Below the pieces are notes generated by a model, which worked only from the letters and a program-made list of their open reading frames with translations, was not told where the DNA came from and made no database searches. Source: JBCCFK01 sp965262315 (GTDB lineage: Bacteria > Actinomycetota > Acidimicrobiia > Acidimicrobiales > UBA8592). Taken from it: a DNA stretch of 64,000 bases. The position numbers were made by a program, and so were the translations under genes. The number at the start of each line of letters is the position of its first letter. Position 1 is the stretch's first letter. The DNA lies in the NCBI GenBank assembly GCA_965262315.1, contig CBDHFJ010000032.1:1-64000 (forward strand), written 5' to 3'. Shown piece by piece: positions 55,119 to 64,000 of this stretch.

Positions 55119-57602
55119 GTGGGAAGGACCGGCGAGCACCTGAGGCGGCACGCGGCCTGGGCACTGATCCTGTGCCTGGGGGCCGGTTCGGTCGTCGCGC
55201 TCCTGTTCCTGCTCCGTGACGTCTCGCAGGTCCACGACGGTGTCCACCTGCACTGGATCCTGCTGGCGGTCTGCTTCTTCGCTGCCGAGACCTGGGTCGT
55301 CCATCTCCACTTCCGCAGCGAGGCCGGGAGCTTCTCGCTCTATGAGGTCCCACTCGTCCTGGGCCTGATCTTCACCGAGCCTGCGCTGTTGTGGGTCGCG
55401 ATCGTGTGCGGCGCCGGCCTGGCGCTGCGCTTCGTGCGCAAGCAGCCCGTGATCAAGGTGGCGTTCAACGTCGCGAACCTGTCGCTGCACGTCGTCGTGG
55501 CGACGCTGATCGTCAGCCTCTTCGACGTCGGAGACCTGCTGGCGCCCACGAGCTGGTTGGTGCTGGGCGCATCGACCATGGTCGGTGGGGCGCTGCAGAT
55601 CCTGCTGCTCGCCCTGATCATCACCGTCACCGAGGGCACGTTCAATCGGCCCCAGTTGGTGTCCATGGTGCTGATCGGCGCCGTGATCTCCGCCGCGAAC
55701 ACCGCACTTGCGCTGGTGGCAGCGATTCTCATCGAGACCGAGCCCTGGGCCCTGCTGCTGCTGGCCGTCACCGTCGCAGTCCTCCTGGTGGCGTACCGGG
55801 CCTACGTGTCGGAGCGGACGCAGCGCGAACGCGTGGAGTTCCTCTACTCGTCCACCAAGGCGCTCCGCGAGAACTCCGAGACCACGGCTGCCGCAGCCGC
55901 GCTCCTGGACGAGGCGACCTCGATGTTCAGAGCCGCGCGTGGCGACCTGTACCTGTTCGCTCGCCCCGAGGAGCCGGGGAGCGGCGCGTTGTTCCATTTC
56001 GTGGGGGGCACCACGGTCGGTGAGCCGCTGGAGGACGACGCCGTGGCCAAGCGGCTGGCGGAGCTGGCGGCCGAACCCGTCCTCGCCACTCCTGGGGAGC
56101 CACCCTGGTCCGGGGTGCTCGACCGTGACGTGCGCGACGGCATGGTCGGCGTCCTGCGAGGCGCTCGTCGCGAGATCGGCGTGCTGGTCGTGGCGAACCG
56201 TCTGGGCAACGTGACCTCGTTCACTGCCGAAGACCTCCGTCTGTTCGAGACGCTGGTGCAGCACGCTGCGGTCGCGTTGGAGAACGATCAGCTCGAGCAG
56301 GCGCTGGGCGAGATGCGACGCCTCGAGCGAGATCTGGCACACCAGGCGAACCACGACACCCTGACGGGGCTCGCCAACCGGCAGTTGTTCGGCGAGGCAC
56401 TCGCAGGGCATCTCGATGCCGCTCGCCCGGTGTCGGTGCTCTACATCGACCTGGACGACTTCAAGGTCGTGAACGACACGCTCGGGCACGACGCAGGCGA
56501 CCAGGTACTGATCGAGGTGGCTCGCCGGATCGGCAACGTGATCCGTCCGACCGACACGGCGGCCCGCCTGGGCGGGGACGAGTTCGCCGTGGTGCTGCCC
56601 GAGAGCGAGCAGCCGGCGATGGTGGCTCGCCGGCTGATCCAGGCACTCCACGACCCGTACCTGATCGGCGACCACGACGCACAGATCGGCGCCAGCATCG
56701 GCGTGGCCGACAGCACCCCCGGCCAGACCGACGCGTCGGTCCTGCTCAACGACGCCGATGTGGCGATGTACGCCGCGAAGAGCACCGGCAAGGGGTCGGT
56801 GGTCGAGTTCGAGCCCAGCATGAAGGAGCACGTCTCCAAGCAACGACGCATCCGGACCCAGCTCCGTCAGGCGATCGACTTCGACGAGTTCGAGGTGGCC
56901 TACCAACCGATCGTGGACCTGCAGACCGGGGCCGTGGCCGGTGCCGAGGCGCTCGTCCGGTGGCACGCGGCAGACGGCGTGCAGATGCCAGGGACCTTCA
57001 TCGGCGAGGCCGAGCGCGCCGGGTTGATCGTCCCCATCGATCGCAACGTGTTGGCGAAGGTGGTCGGGCGTCTGGAAGACCTCGGGACCATCGCCGAGTC
57101 GGCCCCCTTCGTGTCGGTGAACCTGTCGGCTCGCAACTTCCAGCAGGACGATCTGATCGACCACTTCGCGCGCACGCTGATGAACGGGGGAGCGGATCCC
57201 TCCAGGCTGGTGGCCGAGATCACCGAGACGGCACTGCTCCGCGACCCTGACCGGACGGTGGAGCTGCTCACCGAACTCCGGTCGCTGGGCGTGCGGATCG
57301 CGCTCGACGACTTCGGCACCGGCTACAGCTCGCTGAGCTACCTGCGTCGCCTCCCGGTGGACATCCTCAAGATCGCGCAGCCGTTCGTGTCCGACGTCGC
57401 GGTCGACGACACCTTCGTGCGGACGATGATCGATCTCGGGAAGAACCTCGGCCTCACCATCGTGGCCGAGGGCATCGAGGAGCCCGAGCAGCTGGCGACC
57501 CTGGTTGGGTTGGGTTGCGATCTCGGTCAGGGCTTCCTCTTCGCCCAGCCGATGCCGTTCGTGGACCTCGTCGACCACATCAGCGCCCCCGCCGCTCGTT
57601 GA
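55119..57602 (+). CDS. Membrane GGDEF-EAL protein (cyclic di-GMP synthesis/breakdown)
   Basis: Predicted c-di-GMP enzyme. The 827-residue protein has an N-terminal membrane domain of about seven spans (residues 10-220), a GAF-like sensor domain (about 240-395), a GGDEF domain with an intact motif at 485-489 (RLGGDEFAVVLPE), and an EAL domain with the motif at 610-612 (GAEALVRW), NLSARNF, EITETALL and the loop DDFGTGYSSLSYL. Both active sites look complete, so it may both make and degrade the messenger. The GTG start is the best available; a later start would cut the first span. It follows the proteases on the same strand. Confidence 0.92.
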   Translation: MGRTGEHLRRHAAWALILCLGAGSVVALLFLLRDVSQVHDGVHLHWILLAVCFFAAETWVVHLHFRSEAGSFSLYEVPLVLGLIFTEPALLWVAIVCGAGLALRFVRKQPVIKVAFNVANLSLHVVVATLIVSLFDVGDLLAPTSWLVLGASTMVGGALQILLLALIITVTEGTFNRPQLVSMVLIGAVISAANTALALVAAILIETEPWALLLLAVTVAVLLVAYRAYVSERTQRERVEFLYSSTKALRENSETTAAAAALLDEATSMFRAARGDLYLFARPEEPGSGALFHFVGGTTVGEPLEDDAVAKRLAELAAEPVLATPGEPPWSGVLDRDVRDGMVGVLRGARREIGVLVVANRLGNVTSFTAEDLRLFETLVQHAAVALENDQLEQALGEMRRLERDLAHQANHDTLTGLANRQLFGEALAGHLDAARPVSVLYIDLDDFKVVNDTLGHDAGDQVLIEVARRIGNVIRPTDTAARLGGDEFAVVLPESEQPAMVARRLIQALHDPYLIGDHDAQIGASIGVADSTPGQTDASVLLNDADVAMYAAKSTGKGSVVEFEPSMKEHVSKQRRIRTQLRQAIDFDEFEVAYQPIVDLQTGAVAGAEALVRWHAADGVQMPGTFIGEAERAGLIVPIDRNVLAKVVGRLEDLGTIAESAPFVSVNLSARNFQQDDLIDHFARTLMNGGADPSRLVAEITETALLRDPDRTVELLTELRSLGVRIALDDFGTGYSSLSYLRRLPVDILKIAQPFVSDVAVDDTFVRTMIDLGKNLGLTIVAEGIEEPEQLATLVGLGCDLGQGFLFAQPMPFVDLVDHISAPAAR

Positions 57603-57654
57603 TCGGTGGCGGTGATCCCCACCGCCCGAGCCCGCTTCGGCTTGACTGGGCGGC

Positions 57655-58242
57655 GTGAAGCCCCTGGAACCCATCGTCGAGATCGCCACGGGCGGCGATC
57701 TCCAGGACGCTCGCCGCGCCGTGGCGTCCGCGTTGTCCAGCAGTGCCACGAGCGATGTTCATCGAGCCGAGATCCTCGACTTCATCGACGGCCACCCGGA
57801 CGCCCTGTTGCGGACCTGCCCCACCGGCCATCTCACCGGCTCGGCGTTGGTGGTCGACGACGACCGCGAGCGGACCCTGGTCATGCTGCACGTCAAGCTC
57901 GGGCTGTGGCTCCAGCCGGGTGGTCATGCTGACGGCGAAGGCCACCTGGCCACGGTTGCGTTGACCGAGGCCACCGAGGAGACCGGGATCGAGGGTCTCC
58001 AGGTGATGGGGCCACCCGTGGACTGCGACATCCATGCGATCCCGGAGCGCAAGGGTGAGCCCGCCCACCTTCACCTCGACACGCGCTACGTCGTGCTCGC
58101 CCCTCCCGGGGCACAGGTCGTCGGCAACCACGAGTCCCATGCGCTGCGCTGGGTCACCCTGGCCGAGCTCGACGAGCTGGCGGGGGACGAGAGCCTTCGG
58201 CGATTGGCTCGGGTTGGCCTTGCCGCCGCGCAGGCGGTGTGA
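57655..58242 (+). CDS. Nudix hydrolase
   Basis: Predicted hydrolase of nucleoside-diphosphate-linked compounds. The 195-residue protein has the Nudix region LQPGGHADGEGHLATVAL-TEATEETGI near residues 85-107. The usual Arg of the box is Thr here, but the metal-binding Glu pair in EATEETG is present. HLDTRYVVLA and HALRWVTLAELDEL follow as in related phosphohydrolases. The GTG start is 50 nt after the GGDEF-EAL gene. Confidence 0.8.
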   Translation: MKPLEPIVEIATGGDLQDARRAVASALSSSATSDVHRAEILDFIDGHPDALLRTCPTGHLTGSALVVDDDRERTLVMLHVKLGLWLQPGGHADGEGHLATVALTEATEETGIEGLQVMGPPVDCDIHAIPERKGEPAHLHLDTRYVVLAPPGAQVVGNHESHALRWVTLAELDELAGDESLRRLARVGLAAAQAV

Positions 58243-58287
58243 GCACGCTCGGCTCGGAGTCGCCCCACACGAAGGGCGTGCGCTCCC

Positions 58288-58872
58288 TCAGACGTCGCCG
58301 GGGGACTGGCAGCTCGCCATGCCGTTGATGTCGGCGAACAGGTCGAGCAAGCCGGTGATCTGGTCACCGTCGCGGGCGGTCACTTCGAAGATGGTGTCGT
58401 TGCCCTCGCTGAGCCGGTCCCGGTAGCGGTCGCGATCGTCGAGATAGGTGTCCCAGTCGGCGAGCCACTTCTCGACCAGCTCACCGTCACGGGTCTCGGG
58501 CGACGGCGCCGTCGCCCGGAGATCGGCCACCATCGAGCGGAGGATGCCGTTGGTCTGCTGCAGCTGGGTCGCCCGGTCCGCGGGATCGACGGCCTCGGCC
58601 GCCGCGGGGACCGCATCGATCTCGGTGCGCGCCGTGGCGCAGCGGATTTCGGATGCCTCGGCGTAGGCGGGATCGTCGAGCTCGTCAGGATGGCCGCGCG
58701 GTGACCAGATGAATGCCCACACCCAGAACGCAGACATGGCGATCACGACGATGAGGCCGAGGACGCGACCCGGGGACCACCCCCATCGCCCCGGATCCAC
58801 TCGCAGATCGTTGCGGACCAGGTCGCGCTCGAAGTCGTCGTCGTTGATGGAGCCCGGGTCGGGAGTGCTCAC
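58288..58872 (-). CDS. Single-span membrane protein of unknown function
   Basis: Not recognised. The 194-residue protein has an acidic N-terminus (STPDPGSINDDDFERDLVRNDLRVD), one membrane helix near residues 42-60 (VLGLIVVIAMSAFWVWAFIW), and a helical outer domain with ATARTEIDAVPAAAEAVDPADRATQLQQ, WLADWDTYLDDRDRYRD and a Cys near the C-terminus. The pattern resembles actinobacterial envelope proteins of unknown role. GTG 58872 was chosen since the frame upstream is a shadow. Confidence 0.6.
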   Translation of the reverse strand: MSTPDPGSINDDDFERDLVRNDLRVDPGRWGWSPGRVLGLIVVIAMSAFWVWAFIWSPRGHPDELDDPAYAEASEIRCATARTEIDAVPAAAEAVDPADRATQLQQTNGILRSMVADLRATAPSPETRDGELVEKWLADWDTYLDDRDRYRDRLSEGNDTIFEVTARDGDQITGLLDLFADINGMASCQSPGDV

Positions 58873-59071
58873 CACCCCAGGATCGCCCCCTGGCGGCCAT
58901 GACGCCAACCATCCCGGGAAGATCCTTCGGGGGGGGTTGCCCCCGTGTCGCCGAGCGGGTCGTGTCCCGCATCCGCGACGCGGCGCGAGTGCGGCCCGAA
59001 ATCCCGCGGGGGTGGTGCCCGGTGCCCCTATCGTGCAGCGGGTAGATCCTGCGACTCCTGGAGCCAACCCG

Positions 59072-60340
59072 ATGGGCGAAGGCGCTGCCATCCTCGACGA
59101 TCTCGACGCACGCGGCCTGATCCACGACACCACGGACCGAACCGAGCTCGTGTCCCGGTTGGCCGCCGGACCGGTGACGCTGTACCACGGCATCGATCCG
59201 TCGGCGGACAGCCTCCACATCGGCAACTTCGTCGGGGTGCTCATGCTCCGACGGTTCCAGGACGCCGGTCATCGCCCGTTGGTGCTCATCGGCGGCGCCA
59301 CCGGCATGGTCGGGGACCCCGGCGGGCGATCCGAGGAGCGGAACCTGCTCGACGAGGAGCAGCTCGCCGCGAACATGGCCGGCATCCGCCGGCAGCTCGA
59401 ACGCCTCGTCGACCTCGAGCGCGCGGAGATGGTCAACAACTTCGACTGGACCCGTGAGGTGACCATCCTCGAGTTCCTGCGCGACGTGGGGAAACACGCC
59501 ACCGTGAACCAGATGGTGGCCAAGGACTCGGTGAAGAGCCGAATGCAGTCCGAACACGGGATCTCCTACACCGAGTTCAGCTACATGCTGCTGCAGGCCT
59601 TCGACTACTGGTGGCTCCACACGAACAAGGGTTGCGATCTCCAGATCGGCGGCTCGGACCAGTGGGGCAACATCGTCGCCGGCGTCGACCTCATCAGGCG
59701 TCGCGAGGCGACTGGGGTGCATGCGCTGACGTGGCCCCTGATCACCCGAGCGGACGGCCAGAAGTTCGGCAAGTCGGTGTCGGGTGCCGTGTGGCTGGAT
59801 CCGGCTCGGACCCTGCCCTATGAGTTCCATCAGTACTGGCTCAATGTCGCCGACGACGACATCGAACGGTTCCTGCTGCAGCTCACACTGCTGGACGTCG
59901 CCGAAGTGCACGAGATCGTCCGAGAGCACGCTGCCGCGCCCGAGCGAAGGTCCGGCCACCGTCGCCTCGCTGACGACGTGACCGCCCTGGTCCATGGTCC
60001 CGAGGCGGTCATCCAGGCCAACTTGGCCGCCGAGGGCATGTTCGGACGGGGTGCCCTGACTGGCGAGGTGCTCGAGGCGCTGCGTGGCATCGTGCCGGAG
60101 ACCCTGGTGCGCTCGCGCGATCTCGCCGGTGACGACGCGGTGCTCGATCTCTTGACCCTGACCGAGTTGGCCGCGTCCAAGGGTGAGGCCCGCAGGCTCC
60201 TGAGCCAAGGCGGCGTCGCGCTCAACCGTCAGAAGATCGCCGACACTCGTGTGCCGGACGGGGCGCTGGTCGACGGCCGCTATCTCCTGGTCCAGAAGGG
60301 CAAGAAGCAGCGCCACCTGGTCGTGGTCGACGACAACTGA
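59072..60340 (+). CDS. tyrS: Tyrosyl-tRNA synthetase
   Basis: Charges tRNA-Tyr. The 422-residue class I synthetase has the HIGH-type motif PSADSLHIGNFVG, tyrosine-site YTEFSYMLLQAFDYWWLH, QIGGSDQWGNI, and the KMSKS-type loop KFGKSVSG. The C-terminal S4 domain follows (LTELAASKGEARRLLSQGGVALNRQKI). ATG 59072 has GGAG at 59060-59063. No T-box leader is visible. The gene sits directly upstream of the rRNA operon promoter. Confidence 0.96.
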   Translation: MGEGAAILDDLDARGLIHDTTDRTELVSRLAAGPVTLYHGIDPSADSLHIGNFVGVLMLRRFQDAGHRPLVLIGGATGMVGDPGGRSEERNLLDEEQLAANMAGIRRQLERLVDLERAEMVNNFDWTREVTILEFLRDVGKHATVNQMVAKDSVKSRMQSEHGISYTEFSYMLLQAFDYWWLHTNKGCDLQIGGSDQWGNIVAGVDLIRRREATGVHALTWPLITRADGQKFGKSVSGAVWLDPARTLPYEFHQYWLNVADDDIERFLLQLTLLDVAEVHEIVREHAAAPERRSGHRRLADDVTALVHGPEAVIQANLAAEGMFGRGALTGEVLEALRGIVPETLVRSRDLAGDDAVLDLLTLTELAASKGEARRLLSQGGVALNRQKIADTRVPDGALVDGRYLLVQKGKKQRHLVVVDDN

Positions 60341-60414
60341 GACCCGATCCACCCGCGCGTTTGCCCAGGTCACGGGGCTTTTCTCACGGGGCGTCGAAAA
60401 TAGTTCACGCCACG

Positions 60415-60443
60415 TTGACGTTGTGCCGATCCCTCGGTAGGTT
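60415..60443 (+). promoter_or_regulatory. rRNA operon promoter
   Basis: TTGACG (60415-60420), 17-bp spacer, TAGGTT (60438-60443): a near-consensus actinobacterial sigma-A promoter. An A/T-rich stretch (GAAAATAG) lies just upstream of -35, as in UP elements. Confidence 0.75.
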
Positions 60444-60549
60444 TGTTCTTCGCTTCACACGGGTCACTGTGCCGAAGCGAGAGAGCCCGGCTCCAGCGGT
60501 TCAGCTGCCCGGGAGCGGCTCCAGTCGAGATCGATCGGCTGGTCAGCCC

Positions 60550-60576
60550 TGCTCTTTGAAAACGGAAGAGAGGACG
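60550..60576 (+). promoter_or_regulatory. boxA antitermination site and left arm of the 16S processing stem
   Basis: TGCTCTTTGAAAA (60550-60562) closely matches the boxA of rRNA leaders (TGCTCTTTAACA), the target of NusB-S10. It overlaps AAAACGGAAGAGAGGACG (60559-60576), which pairs perfectly over 18 bp with 62558-62575 downstream of 16S, forming the presumptive RNase III stem. Further hairpins (CACGAACC...GGTTCGTG) follow in the leader. Confidence 0.75.
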
Positions 60577-60852
60577 AAAAAGCCAGTGCGGGCGACGCAC
60601 GAACCTCCTTGGGTTCGTGACGTTGACCTATCACGTCGTCCGTTCGCTCCGAACGGTCGACATTTCAATTCCTCCACTCGAAAGAGTGGAACCCGCACAT
60701 TGGACAACGTGTTCGACACTCGCCTTCGGGTGGGTGGAGAGCAACGCTGTTCTGTGCTGGGTCAAACACGCAGACGCCCCGCCAAGGGCCCGGTTCGCCG
60801 GGTTGTGGGGCAGAGCACCTGATTCCGATGGTCGCTTCGGCGGCCTGAGGTT

Positions 60853-64000
<3,148 letters not shown>

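Overview
The window is about 64 kb of high-GC actinobacterial chromosome. The 16S rRNA sequence, a leaderless-promoter habit, mihF, a Walker-A-less PriA, a DUF1844 protein beside infC, and the pyr and arg operon layouts together suggest the class Acidimicrobiia (Ilumatobacter/Iamia-like). That placement is inference; no database was searched. Almost everything is core housekeeping sequence. I see no prophage, CRISPR array, insertion sequence or tRNA.

Layout. 1-3.3 kb: tail of an Xaa-Pro peptidase, efp, nusB, a GNAT acetyltransferase and a methyltransferase. 3.4-12.8 kb: a pyrimidine operon (pyrR-pyrB-pyrC-carA-carB-pyrD-pyrF) behind a PyrR-type attenuator. A five-copy 65-bp tandem repeat sits between pyrC and carA. 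13-18.7 kb: mihF-gmk-rpoZ-coaBC-metK-priA. 18.7-19.8 kb (minus): two RNA methyltransferase-type genes. 19.9-25.2 kb: def-fmt-rsmB, moaB-ribD, hisG and a cold-shock-like gene. 25.2-29.3 kb: cytochrome P450, two alpha/beta hydrolases, a small membrane protein and DUF1844. 29.4-35.7 kb: infC (ATA start, attenuated leader)-rpmI-rplT, a SpoU methyltransferase, a palindromic repeat cluster, then pheS-pheT. 35.7-39.2 kb (minus): an unknown gene and an ECF transporter with fused membrane and double-ATPase units. 39.3-41.7 kb: an orphan molybdenum hydroxylase large subunit. 41.7-51.5 kb: argC-J-B-D-F-R-G-H, a thioesterase and a 3-methyladenine glycosylase. 51.6-57.6 kb: two secreted subtilisin-like proteases with C-terminal TWSG pentapeptide repeats, each behind the same conserved 64-65-nt leader, then a membrane GGDEF-EAL protein. 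57.7-60.3 kb: Nudix, a membrane protein and tyrS. 60.4-64 kb: rRNA operon (promoter, boxA, 16S, tRNA-less spacer, start of 23S).

How it works together. The two biosynthetic operons share carbamoyl-phosphate (CarAB feeds both PyrB and ArgF) and carry their own regulators, PyrR and ArgR. In both operons nearly every spacer longer than about 20 bp is filled by a mini-ORF that starts at the upstream stop codon and ends at the downstream start codon, often through 4-nt ATGA/GTGA overlaps. Translation could therefore run through the polycistron by termination-reinitiation. The pyrC-carA repeat is the extreme case, with five such mini-ORFs in series.

Data quality. Several genes, including the essential metK, are broken by single extra bases, and removing them restores full-length family members. 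These look like sequencing or assembly errors and should be checked before any gene is called a pseudogene.
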